34,945 nt of DNA, taken from the NCBI GenBank assembly GCA_964486925.1, contig CAZAOY010000026.1:1-34945 (forward strand), written 5' to 3'. The notes beneath the pieces are model-generated. The model was not told where the DNA came from and ran no database searches. It saw only the letters and a program-made list of their open reading frames with translations. Made by a program: the position numbers and the translations under genes. This stretch comes from CAZAOY01 sp964486925 (GTDB lineage: Bacteria > Bacillota > Clostridia > Oscillospirales > Ruminococcaceae). Positions 1 through 7,499 of the stretch are shown in pieces. Every line of letters starts with the position of its first letter. The first letter of the stretch is position 1.

Positions 1-88
1 ATATCATAAAATTTGGTAAATGTCAATTAAATTTGGCTAATTTTGTCGGAAAATGCTTACAAAATCCTCACCTCCTTAACTTTAACCA

Positions 89-132
89 AAAAGCTGTATA
101 GCCCAAACAAACATAGGGTCTATACAGCTTTT
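89..132. terminator. Hairpin upstream of first operon
   Basis: A 13-bp inverted repeat (AAAAGCTGTATAG at 89-101 and its reverse complement at 120-132) flanks an 18-nt loop. The plus-strand arm ends in TTTT and the minus-strand arm also runs into T-rich sequence, so it could terminate transcription from either side. It precedes the promoter at 175-203. The gene it would serve on the left lies outside the window. Confidence 0.55.
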
Positions 133-174
133 CTTATACAGTAACCTATCCTGTCAAACTTTTCACAAACACTA

Positions 175-203
175 TTGACTTTGGAAGGGAATAGCGGTAT
201 AAT
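175..203 (+). promoter_or_regulatory. Sigma-A promoter for PH-fetAB-HD operon
   Basis: TTGACT at 175-180, a 17-nt spacer, and a perfect TATAAT at 198-203. It lies 41 nt before the first start codon and faces it. Start at about 210 would leave a leader of roughly 35 nt with the AAAGGAG ribosome binding site. Confidence 0.8.
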
Positions 204-244
204 ATGGATATGCTATAAAAACCACTGCTACAAAAGGAGTAGAC

Positions 245-661
245 ATGAAGAACGAAAGATTAAAACAATTCATAACACCTGTCATAATCGTTGCCGCCGT
301 AGGGATACTGTTTGCAGTGGCAAATATTATGGGGGTAAAGACTGAGGTTACAAACGACTACATAAAAGTCACCGCCTTTATGTTTAGTGAAACGGTACAG
401 CTTTCCTATATCGAGGACGTCCAGATTATGGAGGATGTTAACTACGGAAAGCGAACCTTCGGGGTGGGAATACCTGGAATACAGACGGGTACATTTGAGA
501 ACATGACATTCGGAAACTATAACTGCGCGATAATGACCTCAAATCCTAAATGCATAGCCGTGAAGAAGCAAGACGGTGTATACCTTGTGTTTAACAGTAA
601 GGATAAAGCTGAAACCGAAGCTATCTTTGCAGAGCTTGAGAGGATAACAAAACCACAATAG
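245..661 (+). CDS. PH-like domain membrane-anchored protein
   Basis: A 138-residue protein with one hydrophobic segment at about residues 12-30, followed by a beta-rich domain. The alternating hydrophobic pattern with a central Gly-rich stretch (FGVGIPGIQTG) and a C-terminal helix (KDKAETEAIFAELERI) resembles the bacterial PH (bPH) families, known from membrane proteins of unclear role. The start is supported by AAAGGAG seven nucleotides before ATG. It is first in an operon with the FetAB-like transporter (11-nt gap), so an accessory role with that transporter is an inference. The PH assignment rests on overall pattern only, since the family has no catalytic motif. Confidence 0.65.
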   Translation: MKNERLKQFITPVIIVAAVGILFAVANIMGVKTEVTNDYIKVTAFMFSETVQLSYIEDVQIMEDVNYGKRTFGVGIPGIQTGTFENMTFGNYNCAIMTSNPKCIAVKKQDGVYLVFNSKDKAETEAIFAELERITKPQ

Positions 662-672
662 ATGGAGGTAGT

Positions 673-1293
673 ATGCCGATATTCACACTAAAGGACGTGA
701 CCTTTAAAGGAATCATAGCCTATCCGTATATTGAGATTAAGCGGGATAAAGCAACCTTTATCTGCGGAAAAAGCGGGTGCGGCAAGAGTACCATGCTGCG
801 GCTTTTAAACGGGGTCTTGACAGCGGATAGCGGGTCTGTACGCTACAACGACAAGGATATAAGCGGGTACGATACCATAAAGCTTCGGCAGGAGGTGTTG
901 CTCTGCGGACAGTCGGTGTATCTGGCAAGCGCTACCATTCGGGATAACTTTGCCGAGTTTTACACCTACCGTGACCTACCCACGCTGTCGGATAGCATGA
1001 TGACCGAGTTTTTACGTCTGTGTGCCGCCGATTTTTCACTGGATACCGACTGCACCACCATGTCGGGAGGGGAGAGGCAACGGGTCTATACCGCCATCTG
1101 CCTGTCATTCCTGCCTAGAGTGCTACTGCTAGACGAGCCAACAAGTGCACTAGACGACCTAACCGCCGCCACCTTCTTTGAGAGTATCACAAAATTCTGC
1201 CACAAGGAGGGGATTACCCTAATCGTGGTGTCCCACAATAAACCGCTCGCCACACAGTATGCGAACGAGATAATAGATATGGAGTGCAGCTAG
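673..1293 (+). CDS. fetA: ABC transporter ATP-binding protein, FetA-like
   Basis: A compact 206-residue ABC ATPase. The Walker A motif GKSGCGKST is at residues 32-40, the signature MSGGERQR at about 130-137, Walker B RVLLLDEPTSALD at about 150-162, and the switch histidine in VVSHNK near residue 188. Its length and its pairing with a UPF0014-type permease three nucleotides downstream match FetA (YbbL), the ATPase of an exporter linked in E. coli to iron efflux and peroxide resistance. Ribosome binding site GGAGG six nucleotides before ATG. The substrate in this organism is not shown by the sequence; iron export is by family analogy. Confidence 0.85.
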   Translation: MPIFTLKDVTFKGIIAYPYIEIKRDKATFICGKSGCGKSTMLRLLNGVLTADSGSVRYNDKDISGYDTIKLRQEVLLCGQSVYLASATIRDNFAEFYTYRDLPTLSDSMMTEFLRLCAADFSLDTDCTTMSGGERQRVYTAICLSFLPRVLLLDEPTSALDDLTAATFFESITKFCHKEGITLIVVSHNKPLATQYANEIIDMECS

Positions 1294-1296
1294 GGT

Positions 1297-2070
1297 ATGA
1301 ACGATATAATTACACTAAACCTCTGGCAGTTTTCGCTAATCTACTTGCTCCTTCTAGTGGTGCTATGGGTGATGAAGCGAAACAGAATCAGCCAGACAAA
1401 GCTTCTTTTAGTCGCAAGCCTTCGCATGACGGTTCAGTTGATCCTTGCGGGGGTGGTGCTGACCTACATCTTCAAAAATCCCCACCCACTGCTGACGACA
1501 GGGTATCTCGTCCTAATGATATCCTTCTCGGTCTACACCGTCCTATCCCGAAATAAAGCTCTAAACCCACGGTTTAAAGCGGTGGTAGCGGTGTCGCTTT
1601 CGGTGACAGGACTGGTTATAATCAGCTTCTTTATCCTAGCGGTGGTACGGGTAGACCTCTTTAACCCGCAGTACACAATCCCGATCGGCGGGATGATTAT
1701 GGGTAACGCTATGACAGGGGTAAGCCTTGGGCTAAAGTCCTTTAACGACAGCCTGTCGGTGCAGAAAAACAAGGTGGACACCCTAATAAACATCGGAGTA
1801 ACCCCGAATAGGATACTAACCCCATTCGTTAGTAGTGCACTGGAAACCGCACTGCTACCAACCCTAAACTCCATGCTCACTATGGGGATAATCTCCCTCC
1901 CGGGGATGATGACAGGCCAGATCCTTTCAGGCACACTCCCTTCAACCGCTATCCTCTACCAAATCGCAATTATAATCGCAATCACCGCCGTAACCTGCCT
2001 AGCGGTGTTCTGCTCACTGTATTTTGGCTCAAAAACACTGTACAACAAAAGAAACCAGATTACCTACTGA
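1297..2070 (+). CDS. fetB: ABC transporter permease, FetB/UPF0014 family
   Basis: A 257-residue polytopic membrane protein with about seven hydrophobic segments. It carries the UPF0014 hallmark PIGGMIMGNAMTGVSLGL (about residues 129-146) and a second conserved stretch around LPGMMTGQILSGT (about 203-215). UPF0014 proteins (FetB, formerly YbbM) form the membrane half of the FetAB exporter. The start is three nucleotides after the fetA stop, so translation is probably coupled. No metal ligand pattern stands out, so iron as substrate remains a family-level inference. Confidence 0.87.
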   Translation: MNDIITLNLWQFSLIYLLLLVVLWVMKRNRISQTKLLLVASLRMTVQLILAGVVLTYIFKNPHPLLTTGYLVLMISFSVYTVLSRNKALNPRFKAVVAVSLSVTGLVIISFFILAVVRVDLFNPQYTIPIGGMIMGNAMTGVSLGLKSFNDSLSVQKNKVDTLINIGVTPNRILTPFVSSALETALLPTLNSMLTMGIISLPGMMTGQILSGTLPSTAILYQIAIIIAITAVTCLAVFCSLYFGSKTLYNKRNQITY

Positions 2071-2109
2071 TAATTTACATCTATTGCCTGTTGGCGGAAA
2101 GAGAATAAC

Positions 2110-2703
2110 ATGGATAGACAATACCCCGATAAAGAAACAGCGCATAAACAGCTACAGCTTGGGGGCACTTTAAATCCAGGGCCATGGGTGGGTCACTCGA
2201 TACATACAGGTCTGGCATGTAGCTATATCGCAAAAAGGAGCGACAATCTTGACCCCGAGAAAGCCTATATACTAGGAGCAATGCACGATATCGGCAGACG
2301 GGAAGGGGTAACCTCCATGCGCCACATTTTGGACGGTTACAACTACTGTATCTCAAATGGATGGGAGGATGTAGCGAAAATCTGCATGACCCACTCATTT
2401 ATGATCCAAAACCCCGACACCGAGATCGGCAGATGGGACGTGTCACAGCAGGAGCGGGATTTTATCTACAGCTACATACCAAGTGTAACCTACGACGACT
2501 ACGATAAACTGGTACAGCTAGCCGACAGCCTAGCATTAGAGGATGGGTTTTGCATATTGGAAAAACGGTTTGTGGATGTAACAAGAAGGTACGGCTTTGC
2601 CGCCTACACAATAGACAGGTGGAACGCTACATTTGAGATAAAACGGTACTTTGAGGATATTATAGGTTGTTCAATCTATGACCTGTTTGAGGTAAAAAAC
2701 TAA
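2110..2703 (+). CDS. HD-domain phosphohydrolase
   Basis: A 197-residue cytoplasmic protein with the HD superfamily metal site: His in GHSIHTG (about residue 29), the HD doublet in MHDIGRREG (about 58-59), a further His in CMTHSFM (about 96) and the late Asp in LADSLALED (about 139). HD proteins hydrolyse phosphoesters, often of nucleotides. The exact substrate cannot be read from the sequence. It is last in the operon, 39 nt after fetB, and followed by a strong terminator at 2729-2777. Its tie to the transporter is by position only. Confidence 0.8.
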   Translation: MDRQYPDKETAHKQLQLGGTLNPGPWVGHSIHTGLACSYIAKRSDNLDPEKAYILGAMHDIGRREGVTSMRHILDGYNYCISNGWEDVAKICMTHSFMIQNPDTEIGRWDVSQQERDFIYSYIPSVTYDDYDKLVQLADSLALEDGFCILEKRFVDVTRRYGFAAYTIDRWNATFEIKRYFEDIIGCSIYDLFEVKN

Positions 2704-2728
2704 CATAACTTTACAGTAAAACGGATTA

Positions 2729-2777
2729 AAAAAATTGTCACAATTGAGGAAAGCTTTCCTGATTGTGACAATTTTTT
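2729..2777 (+). terminator. Strong rho-independent terminator
   Basis: Long inverted repeat with arms AAAAAATTGTCACAAT and ATTGTGACAATTTTTT around a short loop that itself contains the palindrome GGAAAGCTTTCC. The right arm ends in a T-run and the left arm in an A-run, so it can work on both strands. It closes the PH-fetAB-HD operon 26 nt after the HD gene stop. Confidence 0.9.
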
Positions 2778-2796
2778 ATGACTGTAAAAATACCTC

Positions 2797-2825
2797 TTGA
2801 CAGACAATGCAAAGTATGCTATACT
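2797..2825 (+). promoter_or_regulatory. Consensus promoter of XRE/ABC-2 operon
   Basis: Perfect TTGACA at 2797-2802, a 17-nt spacer, and TATACT at 2820-2825. Transcription would start near 2832, about 35 nt before the GTG start of the regulator. Strong core elements overlapped by repeated motifs suggest a repressed promoter. Confidence 0.85.
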
Positions 2826-2849
2826 AAAAATGCAAAGTTAACATTGCAT
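2806..2849 (+). promoter_or_regulatory. Candidate operator for the adjacent XRE regulator
   Basis: AATGCAAAGT occurs twice as a direct repeat (2806-2815 in the promoter spacer and 2829-2838 at the transcription start), 23 bp apart. The second copy is also the left arm of an inverted repeat, ATGCAA (2830-2835) and TTGCAT (2844-2849). The overlap with the promoter and the location next to an XRE gene suggest autoregulation. Binding is inferred. Confidence 0.5.
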
Positions 2850-2865
2850 AAATGGGGGTGAATTA

Positions 2866-3072
2866 GTGAGGACTAGGATAGCCGAGCTGCGAAAAAAGCA
2901 TAAACTTTCGCAAGAGGAGCTAGCTTTAGCGGTGGGGGTGACCCGCCAGACTATAACCTCATTAGAGGTGGAGAAATACACCGCTTCACTGGTGTTAGCC
3001 TATAAAATCGCAAGATACTTTAACACCACCATAGAGGATGTGTTCGACTTTTCGGATCTGGAGGAGATATAA
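2866..3072 (+). CDS. Small XRE/Cro-CI family transcriptional regulator
   Basis: 68 residues that are almost entirely one HTH_3 domain: IAELRKKHKLSQEELALAVG followed by the recognition helix TRQTITSLEVEKYTAS and the closing YKIARYFNTTIEDVF. This is the common YozG-like single-domain repressor, which usually controls the operon it begins. It starts at GTG (2866) with GGGGG seven nucleotides upstream. The stop overlaps the next start by one base, so the two are coupled. Inferred role: repressor of the ABC-2 exporter operon through the repeats at 2806-2849. Confidence 0.9.
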   Translation: MRTRIAELRKKHKLSQEELALAVGVTRQTITSLEVEKYTASLVLAYKIARYFNTTIEDVFDFSDLEEI

Positions 3073-3521
3073 TGGAGAGGTATAGACAGACCATAAAGAA
3101 CAGAAGCAGAGCCCTAGGCGGATACAGCTTTTTAGTGGTGCTTCTAATCTGGGTTGGATTTAGACAGCTAGGAGCGGGCAGTGAAAACCTGCATGTTCGG
3201 GAGTTTATAGCGGGGTATAATCTGGGGTTTTGCATAGGTCTAGAACTGGTTGTAATCTTCTGGATAGTGCGGTACACTAGGGCACTGCGGGACGATAAGC
3301 TGTTAAAGAAGTTTTACATAAAGGAGAAAGACGAGCGGTTAATCTGGATTAGGGAAAGGAGCGGGGGTATCAGTATCACTATAACACTGGCGGGGCTAGC
3401 GCTTGGCACAATAATGGCGGGATACTTTAACGAGGTCGTGTTCTTCACCCTGCTTGGCGCCTTCTTTTTTGTGGCACTTGTTGGGGCATCACTTAAGCTA
3501 TACTATCGTAATAAATATTAG
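3072..3521 (+). CDS. Small four-helix membrane protein (DUF2178-like)
   Basis: 149 residues with four hydrophobic segments: about 17-31, 47-67, 98-115 and 122-141. A charged cytoplasmic loop between segments 2 and 3 carries KDERLIWIRERSGG. This four-helix layout with a central DER..I..RSG motif is often found beside small XRE regulators; DUF2178 is the closest family I can suggest and the assignment is tentative. It overlaps the regulator stop by one base and ends 14 nt before the ABC ATPase. It may sense or modulate the system, but no function is known to me. Confidence 0.75.
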   Translation: MERYRQTIKNRSRALGGYSFLVVLLIWVGFRQLGAGSENLHVREFIAGYNLGFCIGLELVVIFWIVRYTRALRDDKLLKKFYIKEKDERLIWIRERSGGISITITLAGLALGTIMAGYFNEVVFFTLLGAFFFVALVGASLKLYYRNKY

Positions 3522-3535
3522 GAGGATTTTCAGGA

Positions 3536-4453
3536 ATGAAATTTGAGGTAAGGGAGCTTCGTAAAAGCTTTGGGGAGAAAAAGGTTCTAAAAGGGATCAG
3601 CTTTGAGGTGGAAAGCGGGAATGCGCTAGGACTTTTAGGCAGAAACGGAGCGGGTAAGACCACCACCATCCGCATTATCATGGGTGTATTTAGCGGGGAA
3701 GGCGAGGTTTTGATCGACGGCAGACCGATACAGCGGGATAAGCTAAACATTGGCTACCTACCCGAGGAGCGGGGACTGTATCCAAAGAAGCCGATACTGG
3801 AACAGCTTGTGTATTTTGGTCAGCTTCGTGGAATGGATAAGAAAGCCGCAAAGGATTCGGCGGTAAAATGGCTAAACCGCTTAGAGATGGGCGAGTACAT
3901 TAACGCAAAGCTAGACACCCTCTCAAAGGGTAATCAGCAGAAGATTCAGCTAGCCTGCGCACTAATCACCGACCCTAACATAGTGGTACTCGACGAACCG
4001 TTTTCAGGGTTAGACCCGGTTAACGCTATGCTACTAAAGGACGTAGTGTCCGAGCTTATCAAAAGCGGTAAAATCGTACTGTTCTCAAGCCACCAGATGA
4101 GCTACGTCGAGGAGTTTTGCGAGAGCGTAGCGATACTAAACAAAGGCGAGATCGTCCTCTCGGGTAAGATTAAGGAGATAAAACGTGGATACGACCGTAA
4201 ACGTCTGATAATTACAGGCGAGGACGTTAAGGCGGTAAAATCCGCAGTCGATAAAAACCTAACCTCACTAGCGGTATCATCCCGTATCACATCAGACGGC
4301 ATTGCAAACGACAAGCTAGAGGTAACGTTAAAGGCGGAGTCCGACAGGCTGACTTTTGTAACTGCGCTTGCAAAGCTAGGGGTAGAGTTTGATGGAATTA
4401 CCGTCTACGAACCGTCATTAAACGACATCTTCGTAGAATACACCGAGAATTAA
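3536..4453 (+). CDS. ABC-2 exporter ATPase, NatA-like
   Basis: 305 residues. Walker A GRNGAGKT is at 35-42, the signature is a divergent LSKGNQQK (about 132-139), and Walker B is NIVVLDEPFSGLDP (about 151-164), with the switch His in LFSSHQM. The C-terminal part after residue 215 matches the DUF4162-type extension found in NatA-like ATPases, which drive export with an ABC-2 permease. Ribosome binding site TAGGAGG precedes the ATG. The permease follows, but only after an unusual 183-nt gap. The exported substrate (Na+, peptide or drug) is not readable. Confidence 0.85.
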   Translation: MKFEVRELRKSFGEKKVLKGISFEVESGNALGLLGRNGAGKTTTIRIIMGVFSGEGEVLIDGRPIQRDKLNIGYLPEERGLYPKKPILEQLVYFGQLRGMDKKAAKDSAVKWLNRLEMGEYINAKLDTLSKGNQQKIQLACALITDPNIVVLDEPFSGLDPVNAMLLKDVVSELIKSGKIVLFSSHQMSYVEEFCESVAILNKGEIVLSGKIKEIKRGYDRKRLIITGEDVKAVKSAVDKNLTSLAVSSRITSDGIANDKLEVTLKAESDRLTFVTALAKLGVEFDGITVYEPSLNDIFVEYTEN

Positions 4454-4636
4454 TAGATGATAATTAGCAACTATATTCCAATTAATTCCACAAGGAGCGT
4501 GCCTGTTTAACCCTGTAGGCTGTTATCAGGGACACCACATATCGGATTTCGATATACCATAGGGTAGGGGTGATAGGTGGGTTTTAAACTATCTACAAGC
4601 TACTAAAACTAACAACTAAAAGGAGCAGAATATTAC
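4454..4636. other. Structured intra-operon gap
   Basis: 183 nt without an ORF separate the ABC ATPase from its permease, where partners usually lie within a few bases. It contains two small hairpins: CCCTG/CAGGG near 4513-4533 and TATCG/CGATA near 4538-4554. A G-rich stretch, AGGGTAGGGGTGATAGGTGGG, follows at about 4560-4581, then AT-rich sequence and the AAAGGAG site of the permease. I see no terminator or promoter. It could be a regulatory element or the scar of a lost gene. Confidence 0.4.
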
Positions 4637-5872
4637 ATGAAAAAGCTTTTAACAATCTTTAGGTTCGAGTTTATGAACTACGCAAAGAACAAGGTTTTTA
4701 TCGGTATAACGGTGTTTATGGTGCTAGCCATCTTTGCCGCCTTGTCCTTACCGCGCATTTTGGAAGCCTTTACAAAAGATGATAACGGCGGTGGTAAAGG
4801 TGAAAAGTCGGTTATCGCAATTAGTGGAACAACCGACGAAGCAGACCTAGCCTTCTTTGCAAACGCAATGCCAGACAACAAGGTAGAAGCGACAAATAGC
4901 GACATCGACACCCTAAAAAGCGAGGTAGAATCAGGGAAATACGCCAGTGCCGTCCTGCTGACAGGCGATCTAAGCTACCAGTATATCGTAAAGAACATCG
5001 GTATGTATGACACAACAAGCTACCTTATCGATGAACTGCTGAAAACTCGCCACCAGACAAATCAGCTAACCCAGCTAGGTGCAGATTCAAAAGCAATCGA
5101 CAGCATTATAAACTCAAACGTAAGCAGGGAGATAGTCCAGACCGAAAGCGGCAAGGATCAGATGAAGAACTTCTTCTACACCTACATACTAATCTTTGCG
5201 CTATACATGGCGATCCTGCTGTACGGTCAGTTTGTGTCCACAGGGGTAGCCACCGAAAAATCCAGTCGTGCGATGGAGCTACTTATCACGTCCGCAAAGC
5301 CGACCCATCTAATGTTCGGCAAGATCTTCGGGATAGGGTCAGCGGGGTTACTACAGTTTGTGTTAATCTTTGGAAGCGGGTATCTATTCTACAACCTAAA
5401 TTCCGAGTTATATAAGGATAACGCTATAATCCAGTCCATCTTTAACATGCCGATATCCATACTAATATACGCAGTTATCTTCTTTATACTAGGGTTCTTC
5501 TTATACGCATTTATGTACGGTGCGTTAGGTTCGATGGTTAGCCGTATTGAGCAGTTAAATACCTCAACCATGCCGATTACCTTCCTATTTATAATCGCAT
5601 TTATGGTGGTAATGTTCTCGATGAGCAGTGGTAATGTAGATTCAATACTAATAAAGGTATGCTCCTACATTCCGTTCACCTCACCAATGGCGATGTTTGT
5701 ACGAATTGCAATGGGCAACGTATCGATATGGGAGATTCTAATCTCGATAGCAGTTTTGATTGCGTCCACCATCGGTGTAGGATATCTTTCAGCGGGTATC
5801 TACCGTATTGGTGTACTAATGTACGGTCAACCTCCAAAGCTAAAAGAGATCTTTGCCATGATCCGTGGTTAA
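4637..5872 (+). CDS. ABC-2 family permease, NatB-like
   Basis: 411 residues. One membrane segment at about 22-39, then an extracytoplasmic domain of about 140 residues (40-180), then five hydrophobic segments (about 182-202, 235-255, 272-295, 315-333, 371-393). This is the ABC-2/NatB topology. The conserved stretch EKSSRAMELLITSAKPTHLMFGKIFG (split here across about 214-239) is the typical coupling region after the second membrane segment in this family. Ribosome binding site AAAGGAG, with a rather long 11-nt spacing. It ends 16 nt before a 10-bp hairpin. Works with the ATPase at 3536. Confidence 0.87.
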   Translation: MKKLLTIFRFEFMNYAKNKVFIGITVFMVLAIFAALSLPRILEAFTKDDNGGGKGEKSVIAISGTTDEADLAFFANAMPDNKVEATNSDIDTLKSEVESGKYASAVLLTGDLSYQYIVKNIGMYDTTSYLIDELLKTRHQTNQLTQLGADSKAIDSIINSNVSREIVQTESGKDQMKNFFYTYILIFALYMAILLYGQFVSTGVATEKSSRAMELLITSAKPTHLMFGKIFGIGSAGLLQFVLIFGSGYLFYNLNSELYKDNAIIQSIFNMPISILIYAVIFFILGFFLYAFMYGALGSMVSRIEQLNTSTMPITFLFIIAFMVVMFSMSSGNVDSILIKVCSYIPFTSPMAMFVRIAMGNVSIWEILISIAVLIASTIGVGYLSAGIYRIGVLMYGQPPKLKEIFAMIRG

Positions 5873-5887
5873 TCATTTCTACTATCC

Positions 5888-5912
5888 TACCATGGGGCTT
5901 GCCCCCATGGTA
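5888..5912 (+). terminator. Hairpin closing the ABC-2 operon
   Basis: A perfect 10-bp stem, TACCATGGGG (5888-5897) with CCCCATGGTA (5903-5912), and a five-base loop, 16 nt after the permease stop. The following TTGTGGTGTT is only moderately T-rich, so termination may be inefficient. Confidence 0.6.
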
Positions 5913-5944
5913 TTGTGGTGTTATCCACCTGTTGCACACGTGGT

Positions 5945-5965
5945 GTAGGGGCGCGCATTGCGCGT
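5945..5965 (+). repeat. GTAGGG-tagged palindrome, GCGCGC variant
   Basis: GTAGGG is followed by a short GC-rich stem, GGCGCGC-ATT-GCGCGTCC, with one G-T wobble. Same layout as the other members of the family in this window: tag, arm, 3-5-nt loop, arm. Confidence 0.6.
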
Positions 5966-6003
5966 CCGGTTTGTACGTTTCACTTTGGATTGTGGGTTCA
6001 TCT

Positions 6004-6031
6004 AGCGGACGACCGTAAGGGTCGCCCCTAC
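6004..6031 (-). repeat. GTAGGG-tagged palindrome, GCGACC variant
   Basis: Read on the minus strand it starts with GTAGGG, then arm GCGACC, loop CTTAC and arm GGTCGTCC. The stem sequence differs from neighbouring copies but the pairing is kept. Confidence 0.65.
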
Positions 6032-6609
6032 GTTTGTTTTACGTTTCACATTTGTTTTTGTTTCTACATATAACGCATAATCACAGCAACTGATTAGTTT
6101 TTGTGCGTTTCGCCGCACACCACGACTTACTTATTGGCAGTCGCCCCATACAAGTTTACTTATGAATAAGCGCGCAACAAACGCTTTTTTACTCTTACAT
6201 ACGCCGATGTGGCGATTTAACCTGAAAAAAGGGTGTTTGTATTGCTCGTTTAGGTTGTTACCGTTTTTCAGCTTAAACCGCGAACGGATGTAACAGGAAG
6301 GGTTAGGTTTTTTGACGAAAGCTTTCTGTCGTGGGGCGGCTTCAGCACGAGGTTTATGGAAGGGGTCGGTTTATACCTCGGGTAGTAGCCTTGAATGAGC
6401 CAGTTGATGCTGTGTTTGTACCATTTGTAATGCCTGTACCTGCCGGTAACCACGGATACAGTTTGTGCGTGTTAATCTGGTTTAGTGTCCAGTACAGCTT
6501 TTGGGGTTTGTGGGGTGGTTTGGGTTTGCTGTGGGTTTTGGGTTGTTTGCGTTCCAGTTTGCGCTCAGATTTGATCTTTACGGTAAAATCGAATTTGCGC
6601 ACCGTTTAC

Positions 6610-6634
6610 GTAGGGAACGCATTGCATGCGTTCC
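6610..6634 (+). repeat. GTAGGG-tagged palindrome, AACGCAT type
   Basis: GTAGGG, then arms GGAACGCAT and ATGCGTTCC around a TGC loop. This is the commonest variant in the window (seven copies). It is followed by degenerate tandem repeats at 6631-6710. Confidence 0.75.
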
Positions 6635-6876
6635 AATAGTATGCTGTGATACAATATATGCTTCAATGGTGCACTGATATAATATACGTTCCAATGGTAT
6701 TCGATACGGTTTCCACACCAAACAACATAAACCACGCAAATCAACGACCACACCAAAAACAACCTTTCACTGACCCTTGCGTTCGCCTGCCATGCGTTAC
6801 ACAATAGCCAAACCTATCACCGACGGCTACGTCGCCGAAACCTACAGACAAAATTACACATATCTTTACAAATACT

Positions 6877-6960
6877 TTAACGTAATTTTACCTAACAAAA
6901 CACCATAATTTTACAAAATCAAACGAATATATCTATATAACAGAATAAAAATTACGTTAA
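6877..6960. repeat. Inverted repeat with 55-nt loop
   Basis: TTAACGTAATTTTA (6877-6890) pairs with TAAAAATTACGTTAA (6946-6960); 14 pairs with one bulged A. The loop itself repeats TAATTTTAC. It lies about 100 nt before the ireB promoter and could be a small structured or mobile-element remnant. Confidence 0.5.
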
Positions 6961-7055
6961 TAGCTAGAAAACGGCGGTTTTTTATCCAAATATAACGTTT
7001 TTTTGTACATTTATTACATATTTCAAAAATTATTTGTAAACTTTTAATTATACTA

Positions 7056-7084
7056 TTGATTATCGGCAGTTTGTCATATATAAT
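7056..7084 (+). promoter_or_regulatory. Promoter for ireB
   Basis: TTGATT at 7056-7061, a 17-nt spacer, and perfect TATAAT at 7079-7084. The leader to the GTG start is about 140 nt and contains the inverted repeat CTATCTTAA/TTAAGATAG (about 7119-7127 and 7168-7176), so some leader structure is likely. Confidence 0.7.
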
Positions 7085-7228
7085 TAATATAAGAAGTAGA
7101 ATACGAAGGTATAAAGTCTATCTTAAATTGCTGTATAACAGTTTGGTATAAGGATCTATCATTAGTTAAGATAGTATATTCGATTACAAGATAATATATA
7201 GATATGTAACTTAAGAGGAGGGAACACA

Positions 7229-7495
7229 GTGGACAAGACGATGACGTTTAACATTCATGACGAGAAGGAATCACAGCTTCGGGAGATGCTTTTAACTGTA
7301 TATGACGCCCTGATCGTTAAAGGATACAACCCTATAAACCAGTTGGTGGGTTACATCCTTTCGGAAGATCCTACCTATATAACAACCTACAACAACGCAC
7401 GTAATATTATAAGCCGTATTGACCGCGACGAGCTGTTACAGGCGATGGTACGAAGCTATCTAAGCCAGCCAATTGCGAGGGATAACTCAAACTAA
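7229..7495 (+). CDS. ireB: IreB family regulatory phosphoprotein (UPF0297)
   Basis: 88 residues closely matching UPF0297/YrzL. Conserved stretches are the N-terminal KTMTFNIHDE, the central LLTVYDALIVKGYNPINQLVGYILSEDPTYI, and ARNIISRIDRDELLQAMVRSYL. In Enterococcus faecalis IreB is the substrate of the PASTA kinase IreK and affects cephalosporin resistance. It starts at GTG with GAGGAGGG upstream. In most Firmicutes the gene sits between alaS and ruvX; here neither is adjacent and the next gene is an aldo/keto reductase four nucleotides downstream. Confidence 0.92.
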   Translation: MDKTMTFNIHDEKESQLREMLLTVYDALIVKGYNPINQLVGYILSEDPTYITTYNNARNIISRIDRDELLQAMVRSYLSQPIARDNSN

Positions 7496-7499
7496 AGGT

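Larger units (their letters stand above)
5913..7055. other. Gene-poor intergenic region
   Basis: About 1.1 kb with no convincing gene. It holds two GC-type palindromes (5945, 6004), one AACGCAT-type palindrome (6610), a G/T-rich tract with five G-runs (6503-6542), three degenerate short repeats (6631-6710) and a 14-bp inverted repeat (6877-6960). ORFs of 60-100 codons on both strands at 6268-6640 have no recognisable family, overlap each other and lack ribosome binding sites, so I do not call them. The last 200 nt are strongly AT-rich. Confidence 0.5.

Noticed and set aside
1..80. AGGAGGTGAGG on the minus strand looks like a ribosome binding site
   Set aside because: Possible starts after it (GTG, TTG) meet a stop within a few codons and no longer frame is open.
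6268..6640. Overlapping ORFs of 61-102 codons on both strands in the long gap
   Set aside because: They overlap each other, lack ribosome binding sites, match no family and derive from a G/T-biased stretch; more likely chance or a decayed gene.
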